A stretch of 64,000 bases of DNA from an uncultured Lachnospiraceae bacterium (GCA_902781505.1 CACZJL010000008.1:16771-80770); one strand, 5' to 3'. Counted from the stretch's first letter, positions 19,099 through 29,192 are shown. Numbers and translations are program-made. The notes: generated by a model from the sequence alone, not told the origin.

Positions 19099-20523
19099 TT
19101 GGCTCGTTCAATTGGTATTGATATCGGTACATCGAAGATTTGCGCCGCGGTAACAGAATCCGGCGTAACTACCATTTTAAAAAATAAAGACGGTTATACC
19201 TTTTATCCCGCGGTTCTTGCTAAGACTGAAGACGGATATCTGGTGGGCAATTCGGCGGTCAGACAGACACTTAGCAGAATTGATTCTACAGATTATTATC
19301 TGAAGAGAAAGCTTGGAGCGCTTGAGGTGAATGATGTTTCTGAGAGAGTGGAAATTCAGGATAAGCTGACAGTTCTATTTAAAACGATTCGCTCTGACGC
19401 GGAAAATGCATTGCGTACGGTTGTACGTGACTGCGTAGTTTCTGTGCCGGCCTGCTTTCGTATGCTTTCAAGAGATTGCATTCTGACTTCTGCCCGTGCG
19501 GCAGGATTTGAGTCTGTCAGACTTGTGAGTGAACAGGCGAGCGCAGCCCTTGTTTACAGCAGGGAAGTAAAGGGAACAGAACGCGTCATGATCGTAGATT
19601 TTGGAGGCGGAATGCTGACTGTGTCGCTGGCTGAAATCACGGGAAGTGGGGCAGATGAAGCTACGGTTACGATGCTTTCGAATGCTGAAAATCAGAATTT
19701 GGGTGGAATTGAGTTTACAAGATGCATTGTTTCAGATGTGCGAAACCGGCTGAAGGAAGAGTATCATCTGGATGTAAAGAAAGATAAGAAAACCATGTAT
19801 CGACTCGAGCAGGAGGCGGGCCGTGTAAAAAAGGAACTGTCCTCCTCGCCGATTGCTACATTTTCCATAAATAATCTCGCAGTAGTGGATGGAGAAGAAA
19901 TATCTTTTGAATATGATTATTCAAGAGTGCAGTTAGAGCGGCTTTCAAAGGATCTGATTGACGAGATGGAAATGGAAGTGCAGAAAGCACTGGTGGATGC
20001 GGATCTTGAGTGGGCAGATATTTCTGCCATCATTCTGGTTGGCGGAACAACAAGAATTCCTGCCGTAGCAGATCGAATCCGGCGGATAAGTGAGCTTGAA
20101 CCGTCGCATTATCTCGAACCACAGGAGTGCGTGGCGGCAGGTGCATCTATGCTCGCAGATACGCTGTTTCGAGGTGAGGATAAGGCTGTGGTGCGCGATG
20201 TCGCACCGATGAATGTTCTGGTGAAAGCGGGAGAAAACAGGACATTTGTGGCAGTGGAGAAAAATCAACCTTTGCCATGTGAATTAAAGAAAGAGTTGCA
20301 TTCCGGACGCCTGTTTTCGCAGACAATCCAGATGAAAATCTATGAGGGTAATCACCTGAAAGCAGAGGACAATGTGCTGATCAGAAAAATCGGCGTCAGG
20401 GCAGAGAAGGAATCACTTTTAGAGAAGCCGGCGAGTACTCTGCTGTTTAAAATGGATGAAAGCGGGATGCTTCATATCGAAGCGAAGGGCTCGGACTTGA
20501 AAGACACGATTCATATATGCTAG
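19099..20523 (+). CDS. Short Hsp70-family protein (DnaK-like, lidless)
   Basis: An actin-fold ATPase of the Hsp70 family. Phosphate-1 GIDIGTSKICAAV is at the N terminus, phosphate-2 reads VDFGGGMLTVSL and the adenosine loop ILVGGTTRIPAV. A short beta-type substrate-binding domain follows from about residue 375 (NVLVKAGENRTFVAVEKNQPLP), but the protein ends there. The helical lid of DnaK (about 610 residues) is missing. The best start is TTG 19099, 9 bases after AAGAGGA, giving 474 residues; a TTG at 19078 is less likely. No grpE or dnaJ is adjacent, so it is not the main DnaK. Resembles HscC-like Hsp70s; the client is unknown. Confidence 0.85.
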   Translation: MARSIGIDIGTSKICAAVTESGVTTILKNKDGYTFYPAVLAKTEDGYLVGNSAVRQTLSRIDSTDYYLKRKLGALEVNDVSERVEIQDKLTVLFKTIRSDAENALRTVVRDCVVSVPACFRMLSRDCILTSARAAGFESVRLVSEQASAALVYSREVKGTERVMIVDFGGGMLTVSLAEITGSGADEATVTMLSNAENQNLGGIEFTRCIVSDVRNRLKEEYHLDVKKDKKTMYRLEQEAGRVKKELSSSPIATFSINNLAVVDGEEISFEYDYSRVQLERLSKDLIDEMEMEVQKALVDADLEWADISAIILVGGTTRIPAVADRIRRISELEPSHYLEPQECVAAGASMLADTLFRGEDKAVVRDVAPMNVLVKAGENRTFVAVEKNQPLPCELKKELHSGRLFSQTIQMKIYEGNHLKAEDNVLIRKIGVRAEKESLLEKPASTLLFKMDESGMLHIEAKGSDLKDTIHIC

Positions 20524-20618
20524 ACTACATCAGGTAACAAAACTGCGCTTTTTAGTCAGGATCTTGAGATGGCGCTTTTGATGATAAAAAGCTGCATGAG
20601 AGGAAAGAAGAGGGAACG

Positions 20619-21722
20619 ATGGCAGGATCAACGTTTGGAAATATTTTCAGTATTACAACATTTGGTGAATCCCATGGAGAGGGACTTGGCGTCGTAGTTG
20701 ACGGCTGCCCGGCAGGGGTTGAATTAACAGAAGAGGATGTTCAGGCCCTTCTTAACAGAAGAAAGCCGGGACAGAGCAAGTTTACAACTCCTCGTAAAGA
20801 GGCGGATGCGGTTAAGATCCTTTCCGGCGTTTTTGAAGGAAAGACAACCGGTACTCCAATTGGCATGGTTGTGATGAATACATCACAGAGATCTGCAGAC
20901 TATTCTGAGATTGCAAAGTACTACAGACCGGGGCATGCAGATTACACCTTTGATCAGAAGTATGGCTTCAGAGATTATCGCGGTGGCGGCAGAAGTTCAG
21001 GAAGAGAAACAATTGGACGAGTTGCGGCTGGTGCGGTTGCAAAGAAGTTGTTAGAATCACTTGGAATCACTGTTACAGCGTACTCTAAGGAAATTGGCGG
21101 AATCGAAATCAGCACGGAGAGATTCGACTTAAGTCAGTGCGCGGAAAATCCATTTGCCATGCCGGATGCAGAGGCGGCTTCAAAAGTGCAGGTGATGGCA
21201 GAGGAAAAGATGAAGGAACTCGATTCCATCGGAGGAATCATTGAGTGCAGGATTAACGGGATGCCTGCGGGTGTTGGCGAACCTGTATTTGACAAGCTGG
21301 ACGCACGTCTGGCACAGGCAATTATCTCCATCGGTGCGGTAAAGGGCTTTGAAATCGGCGACGGTTTTGCAGCTGCGAAGAGCTTCGGAAGTGAGAACAA
21401 CGACGCATTTGCCATGAAAGATGGCGAGGTTACGAAGGTCACAAATCACGCGGGTGGTGTGCTTGGCGGCATGAGTGACGGTTCAGAAATCGTGTTCCGT
21501 GCAGCAATCAAGCCGACTCCAAGTATCGCAAAGACACAGAATACGGTGAATAAAGACAGCGAAGATATTGAAATCAGCGTGAAGGGAAGACATGATCCGA
21601 TGATCGTTCCAAGAGCGGTGGTTGTCGTTGAAGCAATGGCGGCAGTGACCATTGTGGACCTGCTTTTAAGCAATATGACTGCAAGGGTAGATTACCTGAA
21701 AAAAATTTACGACAGAAAGTAA
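20619..21722 (+). CDS. aroC: Chorismate synthase
   Basis: Converts 5-enolpyruvylshikimate 3-phosphate to chorismate with reduced FMN, the last common step to the aromatic amino acids. Diagnostic segments: GESHGEGLGVVVDGCPAG near the N terminus, RRKPGQSKFTTPRKE, the strongly conserved YRGGGRSSGRETIGRVAAGAVA, and the late GRHDPMIVPRAVVVVEAM. Length 367 is normal. The ribosome site AGAGGGA is upstream, and tgt follows after 6 bases. Confidence 0.98.
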   Translation: MAGSTFGNIFSITTFGESHGEGLGVVVDGCPAGVELTEEDVQALLNRRKPGQSKFTTPRKEADAVKILSGVFEGKTTGTPIGMVVMNTSQRSADYSEIAKYYRPGHADYTFDQKYGFRDYRGGGRSSGRETIGRVAAGAVAKKLLESLGITVTAYSKEIGGIEISTERFDLSQCAENPFAMPDAEAASKVQVMAEEKMKELDSIGGIIECRINGMPAGVGEPVFDKLDARLAQAIISIGAVKGFEIGDGFAAAKSFGSENNDAFAMKDGEVTKVTNHAGGVLGGMSDGSEIVFRAAIKPTPSIAKTQNTVNKDSEDIEISVKGRHDPMIVPRAVVVVEAMAAVTIVDLLLSNMTARVDYLKKIYDRK

Positions 21723-21728
21723 GTAAGA

Positions 21729-22868
21729 ATGAAGTATACAATTGTAAACACAGACGGTCGTGCCAAGCACGCTACCGTTGAAACCGTTCATGGTACGATT
21801 CAGACTCCTGTATTCATGAACGTAGGTACGGTTGCAGCAATTAAGGGTGCTGTAAGTACTATGGATCTGCACAATATTGGAACTCAGGTGGAATTAAGTA
21901 ATACCTATCACCTGCATGTTCGTACAGGCGACAAGCTGATTAAACAGTTTGGCGGCCTTCACAAGTTTATGAACTGGGACAGACCAATCCTTACGGATTC
22001 CGGCGGCTTCCAGGTGTTCTCGCTTGCCGGCCTTCGCGCCATCAAGGAGGAGGGTGTTACCTTCCGTTCTCATATTGATGGACATAAGATTTTCATGGGT
22101 CCGGAAGAGAGCATGCAGATTCAGAGCAATCTCGCGTCAACAATCGCGATGGCTTTTGATGAATGTCCGCCGGCACTTGCTGCCAGAGAGTATGTTCAGC
22201 CATCCGTTGACAGAACTTACCGCTGGCTTCTTCGCTGCAAAAAGGAGATGGATCGCTTAAATTCATTAGAAGACACCATCAATAAGGAACAGCTTCTCTT
22301 TGGTATCAACCAAGGTGCTGTATTTGATGATATTCGTATCGATCATGCGAAGAGAATCTCCGAGCTTGATCTTGACGGATATGCACTGGGCGGTTTAGCT
22401 GTTGGTGAGAGCCATGAGCAGATGTATCACATACTCGATGTGACAGTGGAACATTTGCCGCAGAACAAACCAACCTATCTTATGGGTGTAGGTACCCCGG
22501 CAAATATTATCGAAGGCGTATATCGCGGTGTCGATTTCTTTGATTGTGTATATCCATCCAGAAACGGAAGACACGGTCATGTCTATACGAAGTTTGGCAA
22601 GATGAATATGTTTAATGCAAAGTATGACCTTGATGATGCGCCAATTGAAGAGGGCTGCCAGTGTGAGGCATGCAGGAATTATTCAAGAGCTTATGTGCAT
22701 CATTTGATGAAAGCAAAGGAAATGCTTGGCATGAGACTTTGTGTTATGCACAATCTGTACTTCTACAATCACCTGATGGAAGAAATCAGAGAGGCTATTG
22801 ATTCTCATACCTTTGAGGCCTTCAGAAAAGAGCGTCTCGAACTGCTTCATACATATGACAAGAAATAA
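21729..22868 (+). CDS. tgt: tRNA-guanine transglycosylase
   Basis: Exchanges guanine-34 for preQ1 in tRNAs with GUN anticodons during queuosine formation. The barrel begins MKYTIVNTDGRAKHATVETVHG. The active-site base Asp is in LTDSGGFQVFSL, and the nucleophile Asp in VDFFDCVYPSRNGRHG. The zinc site is the C-x-C-x2-C...H set in CQCEACRNYSRAYVHHL. Length 379 is standard. It is 6 bases after aroC and upstream of yajC, the usual tgt-yajC order, but secDF does not follow. Confidence 0.98.
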   Translation: MKYTIVNTDGRAKHATVETVHGTIQTPVFMNVGTVAAIKGAVSTMDLHNIGTQVELSNTYHLHVRTGDKLIKQFGGLHKFMNWDRPILTDSGGFQVFSLAGLRAIKEEGVTFRSHIDGHKIFMGPEESMQIQSNLASTIAMAFDECPPALAAREYVQPSVDRTYRWLLRCKKEMDRLNSLEDTINKEQLLFGINQGAVFDDIRIDHAKRISELDLDGYALGGLAVGESHEQMYHILDVTVEHLPQNKPTYLMGVGTPANIIEGVYRGVDFFDCVYPSRNGRHGHVYTKFGKMNMFNAKYDLDDAPIEEGCQCEACRNYSRAYVHHLMKAKEMLGMRLCVMHNLYFYNHLMEEIREAIDSHTFEAFRKERLELLHTYDKK

Positions 22869-22929
22869 GCTTTACGAAATCAAAGCTTTAGGGTAAGATA
22901 AGAAAAGTTAAATTTTGGAGGATTTTAAA

Positions 22930-23208
22930 ATGAATACAACTATTTTTACAATTATCTATATTGTAGTAATCATCGGTGCGTTCTATCTCATCGCAATCAA
23001 GCCGCAGCAGAAGCAGGACAAGTTAAAGAAGGAACTTCTTTCTACCATGCAGGTTGGTGACTTTGTTAAGACAACAAACGGATTCATCGGTCAGCTCATC
23101 GATATCTCTGAGGATACTGTTATTGTTGAGTTTGGTAACAACAAGAACTGCAGAATTCCTATGGAGAAGAGTGCAATCGCTCAGGTTGAAAAGGCTGACG
23201 AAACATAA
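22930..23208 (+). CDS. yajC: Preprotein translocase subunit YajC
   Basis: A small accessory protein of the SecDF-YajC complex. One N-terminal membrane helix (about residues 4-22, IFTIIYIVVIIGAFYLIAI) is followed by the family segment KPQQKQDK and a cytoplasmic beta domain (VGDFVKTTNGFIGQLIDI...). The start at ATG 22930 is 8 bases after TTGGAGGA; a TTG 15 bases upstream lies in that ribosome site. Length 92. A terminator closes the unit downstream. Confidence 0.93.
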   Translation: MNTTIFTIIYIVVIIGAFYLIAIKPQQKQDKLKKELLSTMQVGDFVKTTNGFIGQLIDISEDTVIVEFGNNKNCRIPMEKSAIAQVEKADET

Positions 23209-23229
23209 TTATAGAAATGGTAAGGGTAA

Positions 23230-23260
23230 GGGTTTGTCTTTTATAGACAGGCCCTTTTTC
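23230..23260 (+). terminator. Rho-independent terminator after yajC
   Basis: GGGTTTGTCT (23230-23239) pairs with AGACAGGCCC (23245-23254), with two wobbles, followed by TTTTTC. It separates yajC from the leuB promoter. Confidence 0.8.
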
Positions 23261-23305
23261 ATTAGGAAAATGACAGGCGCTTTTTCGCTTTAAGAGATTA
23301 AAGTG

Positions 23306-23334
23306 TTGAAAAACTTATACGAATAAGGTATTAT
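23306..23334 (+). promoter_or_regulatory. Promoter of leuB-ilvD-ilvB
   Basis: TTGAAA (23306-23311) and TATTAT (23329-23334) are 17 bases apart. Just downstream, TCGTTAAAACGGTTAAAC (23343-23360) contains a repeated GTTAAA element that could be an operator. No T-box or leader peptide is visible in the ~55-base leader. Confidence 0.7.
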
Positions 23335-23393
23335 AAGACTTAATCGTTAAAACGGTTAAACATCTGATGAATTTGTGGAGAAAGGTGATTGAT

Positions 23394-24476
23394 ATGGAGA
23401 AAAATATTACGTTAATTCCAGGCGATGGAATTGGTCCCGAAATCGTGGCTGAAGCAGTCAAGGTTCTGGATAAAGTGGCAGATAAATTCGGTCACAAGTT
23501 TAATTATACAAAGATTTTAATGGGTGGTTGCTCTATTGATGCAACAGGTGTACCTCTTACTGATGAGGCTATTGAAACAGCTAAGGCATCTGACGCCGTA
23601 CTTTTAGGCGCTGTAGGTGGTAAGGTCGGCAACTCAAAGTGGTATGATGTTGCTCCAAATCTTAGACCGGAAGCAGGTCTTTTAAAAATCAGAAAGTCCT
23701 TAGAGCTGTTCTGTAATGTGCGTCCGGCTTACCTTTACAAGGAGCTGTCTGATGCATGTCCATTAAAGCAGTCTATTATCGGTGACGGCTTTGATATGGT
23801 TATCATGAGAGAATTAACAGGTGGTCTGTACTTTGGCGCACGTCACACAGAAGTGGTAGACGGACTTGAGACAGCAACCGATACTCTTGTTTATAACGAA
23901 GAAGAAATCAGAAGAATCGCAATCAAGGCATTTGAAGTAGCCCGGAAGAGAAGAAAAAAGCTCACTTCCGTTGACAAGGCAAATGTTCTTGATTCTTCCA
24001 GACTCTGGAGAAAGGTTGTGCACGAAGTAGCAAAGGACTATCCAGACGTAGAAGTAGAAGATATGCTCGTTGATAACTGCGCAATGCAGCTGGTTATGAA
24101 TCCGGCTCAGTTCGACGTAGTATTAACAGAGAACATGTTCGGTGACATCCTTTCTGATGAAGCCAGCATGATTACCGGTTCCATCGGCATGCTTTCAAGC
24201 GCATCCTTAGGTGCTACAAAGCTTGGTCTTTACGAGCCTAGCCATGGTTCTGCTCCCGATATTGCAGGAAAGAATATCGCAAACCCAATCGCAACCATTC
24301 TTTCAGCGGCAATGCTCCTTCGCTATTCCTTCGATATGGAAGAGGAAGCAAAGGCAATTGAAAATGCAGTCGTAAAGGTTCTTGAAGAAGGCTTCAGAAC
24401 TATCGATCTTGCAGAAGATAAGACAAAATACAGCACAACAACAGAAATGGGCGATGCAATCGCTGCCCGTATCTGA
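23394..24476 (+). CDS. leuB: 3-isopropylmalate dehydrogenase
   Basis: Oxidises and decarboxylates 3-isopropylmalate with NAD+ in leucine synthesis. The N terminus [14 protein letters not shown], the substrate loop [24 protein letters not shown] (its LRPE-x2-LLxxR pattern separates LeuB from isocitrate dehydrogenase), [11 protein letters not shown], the metal-binding VDNCAMQL and [11 protein letters not shown], and the NAD loop [14 protein letters not shown] are all present. Length 360 from ATG 23394. leuA, leuC and leuD are not nearby; instead ilvD and ilvB follow. Confidence 0.95.
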   Translation: MEKNITLIPGDGIGPEIVAEAVKVLDKVADKFGHKFNYTKILMGGCSIDATGVPLTDEAIETAKASDAVLLGAVGGKVGNSKWYDVAPNLRPEAGLLKIRKSLELFCNVRPAYLYKELSDACPLKQSIIGDGFDMVIMRELTGGLYFGARHTEVVDGLETATDTLVYNEEEIRRIAIKAFEVARKRRKKLTSVDKANVLDSSRLWRKVVHEVAKDYPDVEVEDMLVDNCAMQLVMNPAQFDVVLTENMFGDILSDEASMITGSIGMLSSASLGATKLGLYEPSHGSAPDIAGKNIANPIATILSAAMLLRYSFDMEEEAKAIENAVVKVLEEGFRTIDLAEDKTKYSTTTEMGDAIAARI

Positions 24477-24498
24477 TGGATATTACGGAGGTATATTT

Positions 24499-26169
24499 AT
24501 GAAGAGTGATAACGTAAAAGCAGGAATGCAGCAGGCACCTCATCGTTCCCTGTTCAATGCATTAGGATTTACAGAAGAAGAAATGAGAAAGCCATTAGTA
24601 GGTATCGTAAGTTCCTACAATGAAATCGTACCGGGACATATGAACCTGGATAAGATTGTAAATGCAGTTAAGTTAGGCGTTGCAGAAGCTGGCGGTATGC
24701 CTGTAATGGTACCGGCAATCGCTGTCTGTGACGGTATTGCAATGGGACATGTAGGAATGAAGTACTCACTTGTAACAAGAGACTTAATCGCAGATTCCAC
24801 AGAAGCTCTTGCTTTAGCTCATCAGTTTGATGCGCTGGTTTGTGTACCAAACTGTGATAAGAACGTTCCGGGTCTTTTAATGGCAGCAGCAAGACTGAAT
24901 ATTCCAACTGTATTTGTTTCCGGTGGTCCTATGCTTGCAGGTCATGTAGATGGCTGCAAGAGATCCCTTTCTTCCATGTTCGAAGCAGTAGGTACATACG
25001 CTGCAGGTAACATGACAGAAGAAAAGGTTCGTGAATATGAGCAGAAGGTATGCCCAACATGCGGCTCCTGCTCCGGCATGTACACAGCAAACTCCATGAA
25101 CTCCCTTACAGAAGTTCTTGGTATGGGCCTTCGTGGTAACGGTACAATTCCAGCTGTTTACTCAGAGAGAATTCGTCTTGCAAAGCACGCCGGTATGGCT
25201 GTAATGTATGCACTTGAGAATGATATCCGCCCAAGAGATATCATCACAAAGGAAGCAATCATTAATGCATTAACTGTAGATATGGCACTTGGCTGCTCTA
25301 CAAACACAATGCTTCACCTTCCGGCAATCGCTCATGAAATCGGATTTGATTTCGACATCAGGATGGCTAATGAAATCTCTGAAAAGGTTCCAAATCTTTG
25401 CCATTTAGCACCTGCAGGTCCAACATACATGGAAGACTTAAACGAAGCCGGCGGTATCTATGCAGTTATGAAGGAACTTGCTGATATCGGCTTACTCAAT
25501 ACAGATTGTAAGACTGTAACAGGTCAGACAATTGGCGAAGCAGTGGCAAATGCTCAGAATCTTAACCCTGAAGTTATCAGAACAGTTGATAACCCATACT
25601 CCAAGACAGGTGGTCTTGCAGTTCTTTCCGGCAACCTCGCTCCGGATGGTTCAGTTGTAAAGAGAAGTGCAGTTGTTCCTGAAATGATGGTACATGAAGG
25701 CCCTGCAAGAGTATTTGACTGTGAAGAAGATGCAATCGCAGCAATCAAGGGCGGTAAGATTGTTCCCGGAGACGTTGTTGTCATCCGTTACGAAGGACCT
25801 AAGGGTGGCCCTGGTATGAGAGAAATGCTCAACCCAACATCTGCAATCGCAGGTATGGGACTTGGTTCTTCCGTAGCATTAATCACAGACGGACGTTTCT
25901 CAGGCGCAAGCCGTGGTGCCTCTATCGGACATGTTTCTCCTGAAGCTGCTGTTGGCGGCCCAATCGCATTCGTTGAAGAAGGCGATATCATCAGCATCAA
26001 CATTCCTGAGTACAAGTTAGAGCTCAAGGTTTCTGATGAAGAGCTTGCTCGTCGTAAGGCAAACTGGACACCAAGAGAGCCTAAGGTTACAACAGGATAC
26101 CTCAAGAGATATGCTCACATGGTAACAAGTGGTAACCGTGGTGCGGTTCTTGAAATCCCAAAGGATTGA
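24499..26169 (+). CDS. ilvD: Dihydroxy-acid dehydratase
   Basis: Iron-sulfur dehydratase of valine, isoleucine and leucine synthesis. Cluster cysteines are visible in [10 protein letters not shown] and [17 protein letters not shown]. The metal/substrate segments [17 protein letters not shown] and [20 protein letters not shown] are typical. The start at ATG 24499 (9 bases after ACGGAGG) gives 556 residues, the usual length; an in-frame ATG at 24382 lies within leuB and is not credible. It follows leuB by 22 bases. Confidence 0.97.
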   Translation: MKSDNVKAGMQQAPHRSLFNALGFTEEEMRKPLVGIVSSYNEIVPGHMNLDKIVNAVKLGVAEAGGMPVMVPAIAVCDGIAMGHVGMKYSLVTRDLIADSTEALALAHQFDALVCVPNCDKNVPGLLMAAARLNIPTVFVSGGPMLAGHVDGCKRSLSSMFEAVGTYAAGNMTEEKVREYEQKVCPTCGSCSGMYTANSMNSLTEVLGMGLRGNGTIPAVYSERIRLAKHAGMAVMYALENDIRPRDIITKEAIINALTVDMALGCSTNTMLHLPAIAHEIGFDFDIRMANEISEKVPNLCHLAPAGPTYMEDLNEAGGIYAVMKELADIGLLNTDCKTVTGQTIGEAVANAQNLNPEVIRTVDNPYSKTGGLAVLSGNLAPDGSVVKRSAVVPEMMVHEGPARVFDCEEDAIAAIKGGKIVPGDVVVIRYEGPKGGPGMREMLNPTSAIAGMGLGSSVALITDGRFSGASRGASIGHVSPEAAVGGPIAFVEEGDIISINIPEYKLELKVSDEELARRKANWTPREPKVTTGYLKRYAHMVTSGNRGAVLEIPKD

Positions 26170-26189
26170 TTTAAATTTTGATTTGTTAA

Positions 26190-26215
26190 GGGAATCTGTT
26201 TACAGGTTCCCTTTA
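26190..26215 (+). terminator. Intra-operon hairpin between ilvD and ilvB
   Basis: GGGAATCTG (26190-26198) pairs with CAGGTTCCC (26203-26211) around TTTA, then only TTT. It is too weak in U's for full termination, and more likely a partial terminator or mRNA-end stabiliser that lowers ilvB relative to ilvD. Confidence 0.5.
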
Positions 26216-26241
26216 AACTATAATTACCGGGAGGTCTAAAG

Positions 26242-27930
26242 ATGAAATTAAATGGTTCAGAAATTATCATTGAGTGCCTGAAAGAACAGGGCGTTGATAC
26301 CATTTTCGGTTATCCGGGCGGTACAATCTTAAATGTTTACGATGCACTCTATAAGCACAGAGATGAAATCAGCCATTATCTGGTGTCTCACGAGCAGGGT
26401 GCTGCTCATGCAGCAGATGGCTATGCCAGATCGACAGGTAAGGTTGGTGTATGTTTCGCAACCTCTGGCCCAGGAGCTACAAACCTTGTAACAGGTATCG
26501 CTACAGCATACATGGATTCTATTCCGCTTGTAGCTGTGACATGTAACGTTGCCGTTCCAGCACTTGGTAGAGATTCCTTCCAGGAAATCGATATTACCGG
26601 TGTTACAATGCCTATTACAAAGCATAATTTCATCGTTAAGGATGTAAAAGACCTCGCAAAGACAATCCGCCGCGCATTTACCATCGCGAAGGAAGGTCGA
26701 CCGGGCCCTGTACTTATCGATATCACTAAGGATGCCACGGCAAATGAATGTGATTACGTTAAAGAAACGCCTAAGAATATTGATCCGGTCACAGATTCCA
26801 TCAATGAGAAGGATATCGACCGTGCCGTTGAATTAATCAATGCTTCAAAGAAGCCATTCGTATTCGTCGGTGGTGGCTGTATTGCTTCCGGTGCTGCAGA
26901 GGAGTTAAAAAGATTTGTTGAGAAGATTGACGCTCCGGTCTGCGATACCTTAATGGGTAAGGGTGCGTTCCCGGGTGCGGATGAGCGTTACACAGGTATG
27001 CTTGGAATGCACGGAACAAAGACTTCAAACTTTGGTGTATCCGAATGTGACCTTTTAATTGCAATCGGTGCACGTTTCTCTGACAGAGTTACAGGAAATG
27101 CAAAGAAATTTGCCAAGCATGCAAAGGTACTTCATATCGATGTCGATGCGGCAGAAATCAATAAGAATGTAAAGACAACAGCATCTGTTTTGGGTGATGC
27201 AAATGAAATCTTAAAGAGAATTAACATGAAGCTCTCCCAGCTTGAACATAAGGAATGGATGGAGCAGATTGAGGAGTATAAGACAAAGTTCCCTATGCGC
27301 TACAGAAAGGACGTTTTAAACGGACCTCTTCTGATCAATGCGCTCTATGAAGAGACTAAGGGTGAGGCAATCATCACGACTGATGTGGGTCAGCATCAGA
27401 TGTGGGCTGCTCAGCACTATCTGTTCAAGAGACCAAGACAGCTCTTAACTTCCGGTGGTGCAGGTACCATGGGATATGGCCTTGGTGCATGTATCGGTGC
27501 GAAGGTTGGTAATAAGGACAAGCTTGTCTTTAATATCACAGGTGACGGCTGTTTCCGTATGAATATGAACGAGCTTGCAACTGCATCCCGTTACAATATT
27601 CCAATCATTGATATCATTTTTGATAACCAGGTTCTTGGTATGGTTCGTCAGTGGCAGGATTTGTTCTACGGACAGAGATATTCCAACACAGTAATTGATG
27701 ATTCCGTTGATTACTGCAAGGTTGCAGAAGGCTTAGGCTGCAAGGCATACCGCGTTGAGACTCTTGAGGAGTTTCGGGCTGCAGTGAAGGATGCAATCAG
27801 ATTGAATATTCCTTGTGTAATTGATTGTAAGATCAATAAGGACGACAAGGTATTCCCAATGGTTAGTCCCGGAGCTCCAATTTCTGAGGCATTTGACCGT
27901 CAGGACCTGGATGCGAAACAGAATAACTAA
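26242..27930 (+). CDS. ilvB: Acetolactate synthase, large subunit
   Basis: TPP-dependent enzyme forming acetolactate or acetohydroxybutyrate, the first common step to branched-chain amino acids. The catalytic Glu is in SHEQGAAHAADGYARS; the FAD/quinone-fold middle domain has IDVDAAEINKN; the TPP-Mg motif begins GDGCFRMNMNELATA and ends DNQVLGMVRQWQ. Length 562 is that of biosynthetic, FAD-containing AHAS. No small regulatory subunit (ilvN/ilvH) or ilvC follows. Start after CCGGGAGG. Confidence 0.95.
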   Translation: MKLNGSEIIIECLKEQGVDTIFGYPGGTILNVYDALYKHRDEISHYLVSHEQGAAHAADGYARSTGKVGVCFATSGPGATNLVTGIATAYMDSIPLVAVTCNVAVPALGRDSFQEIDITGVTMPITKHNFIVKDVKDLAKTIRRAFTIAKEGRPGPVLIDITKDATANECDYVKETPKNIDPVTDSINEKDIDRAVELINASKKPFVFVGGGCIASGAAEELKRFVEKIDAPVCDTLMGKGAFPGADERYTGMLGMHGTKTSNFGVSECDLLIAIGARFSDRVTGNAKKFAKHAKVLHIDVDAAEINKNVKTTASVLGDANEILKRINMKLSQLEHKEWMEQIEEYKTKFPMRYRKDVLNGPLLINALYEETKGEAIITTDVGQHQMWAAQHYLFKRPRQLLTSGGAGTMGYGLGACIGAKVGNKDKLVFNITGDGCFRMNMNELATASRYNIPIIDIIFDNQVLGMVRQWQDLFYGQRYSNTVIDDSVDYCKVAEGLGCKAYRVETLEEFRAAVKDAIRLNIPCVIDCKINKDDKVFPMVSPGAPISEAFDRQDLDAKQNN

Positions 27931-27971
27931 AGTTCGCAAAATAATATTTTGAATTTTGTAACATTTTAGAA

Positions 27972-28000
27972 TTGACGAATATTTAACAGAGTTCTAAAAT
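27972..28000 (+). promoter_or_regulatory. Promoter of serC-serA
   Basis: TTGACG (27972-27977) and TAAAAT (27995-28000) are exactly 17 bases apart, one of the best promoters in the window. Confidence 0.75.
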
Positions 28001-28006
28001 AGATAC

Positions 28007-28100
28007 AGCGCGGTACCTCGTTAAAGTGCCGTCGGAGGTAAGAAGGGTATTTAAGCATAAGCTTAAATATAGATTAAAAATTTTCTTTTAAAATTTGGAG
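28007..28100 (+). promoter_or_regulatory. Leader of serC with two inverted repeats
   Basis: The leader of roughly 100 bases contains TACCTC pairing with GAGGTA (about 28014-28040) and a perfect TTTAAGC-ATAA-GCTTAAA palindrome (about 28050-28067). The rest is A/T-rich. The GGTACC core recalls a T-box, but no specifier domain or terminator fits in so short a leader. A protein-binding operator is the simpler reading. Confidence 0.4.
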
Positions 28101-28109
28101 GTAAGGAAG

Positions 28110-29192
28110 ATGGCAAGAGTTTACAATTTCAGTGCCGGTCCGGCTATGTTACCGGAAGAAGTACTCAAAGAATGTGCAGCTGACATGCTGGACTACAAGG
28201 GATCAGGTCAGTCAGTAATGGAGATGAGCCATCGATCTAAGGTATTTGATGATATCATTAAAGAGGCAGAAGCAGATATCAGAGATCTTATGAATATTCC
28301 TGACGACTATGCAGTACTTTTCCTTCAGGGTGGAGCTTGGACACAGTTCTCAGCTATTCCTATGAACCTGTTCAAGAATAAGAAGGCAGGTTATATCAAC
28401 ACAGGTAACTGGGCTAACAATGCACGTAAGGAAGCTTCCCGTTATGGTGAAGCTGTAGAACTTGCATCTTCAGCTGATAAGACATATTCATACATCCCTG
28501 ATGTTTCCGATCTTCCTATCACAGATGATATGGATTACGTTTACATCTGTCAGAACAACACAATCTACGGAACAAAGTATAAGGAACTCCCAAATACAAA
28601 GGGTAAGCTCTTAGTATCTGACGTTTCTTCCATGTTCCTTTCCGAGCCAATTGATGTTACAAAGTATGGCGTTGTTTACGGTGGTGTTCAGAAGAACGTT
28701 GGTCCTGCAGGTGTTACAATCGTAATCGTACGCAAAGATCTCATCACTGACGACGTACTTGAAGGAACTCCTACAATGCTTAAGTGGAAGACACAGGCTG
28801 ATAAGGATTCTCTCTTCAACACACCTCCATGCTGGAATATCTATGTTTGCGGCCTTGTATTCAAGTGGTTAAAGAAGCAGGGCGGCCTTGAAGCAATCAA
28901 GAAGCACAACGAAGAGAAGGCTAAGATTCTCTACGATTTCCTTGATCAGAGCAAGTTATTCAAGGGTACAGTGGAACCTGAGTACCGTTCTCTTATGAAC
29001 GTTCCTTTCGTAACAGGCGATAAGGATCTTGATGCTAAGTTTGTAGCTGAAGCTGCTGAAGCTGGTTTTGTTAACCTTAAGGGACACAGAAGCGTTGGCG
29101 GTATGCGTGCTTCTATCTACAATGCTATGCCAATCGAAGGTGTTCAGAAGCTTGTTGAATTCATGGATAAGTTCGAGAAGGAGAATGCATAA
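28110..29192 (+). CDS. serC: Phosphoserine aminotransferase
   Basis: PLP enzyme converting 3-phosphohydroxypyruvate and glutamate to phosphoserine and 2-oxoglutarate. Family marks: YNFSAGPAMLPEEVL at the N terminus, MEMSHRSKVF, LFLQGGAWTQF, the PLP-lysine region VYGGVQKNVGPAGV, and the C-terminal GHRSVGGMRASIYNAM. Length 360 from ATG 28110 after TTGGAGG. The stop overlaps the serA start by one base (TAATG), so the pair is translationally coupled. Strong codon bias suggests high expression. Confidence 0.97.
   Translation: MARVYNFSAGPAMLPEEVLKECAADMLDYKGSGQSVMEMSHRSKVFDDIIKEAEADIRDLMNIPDDYAVLFLQGGAWTQFSAIPMNLFKNKKAGYINTGNWANNARKEASRYGEAVELASSADKTYSYIPDVSDLPITDDMDYVYICQNNTIYGTKYKELPNTKGKLLVSDVSSMFLSEPIDVTKYGVVYGGVQKNVGPAGVTIVIVRKDLITDDVLEGTPTMLKWKTQADKDSLFNTPPCWNIYVCGLVFKWLKKQGGLEAIKKHNEEKAKILYDFLDQSKLFKGTVEPEYRSLMNVPFVTGDKDLDAKFVAEAAEAGFVNLKGHRSVGGMRASIYNAMPIEGVQKLVEFMDKFEKENA

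Noticed and set aside
28007..28109. T-box riboswitch ahead of serC
   Set aside because: A GGTACC core and a short stem are present, but the leader is only about 100 bases, with no specifier loop, no full T-box sequence and no terminator/antiterminator pair.
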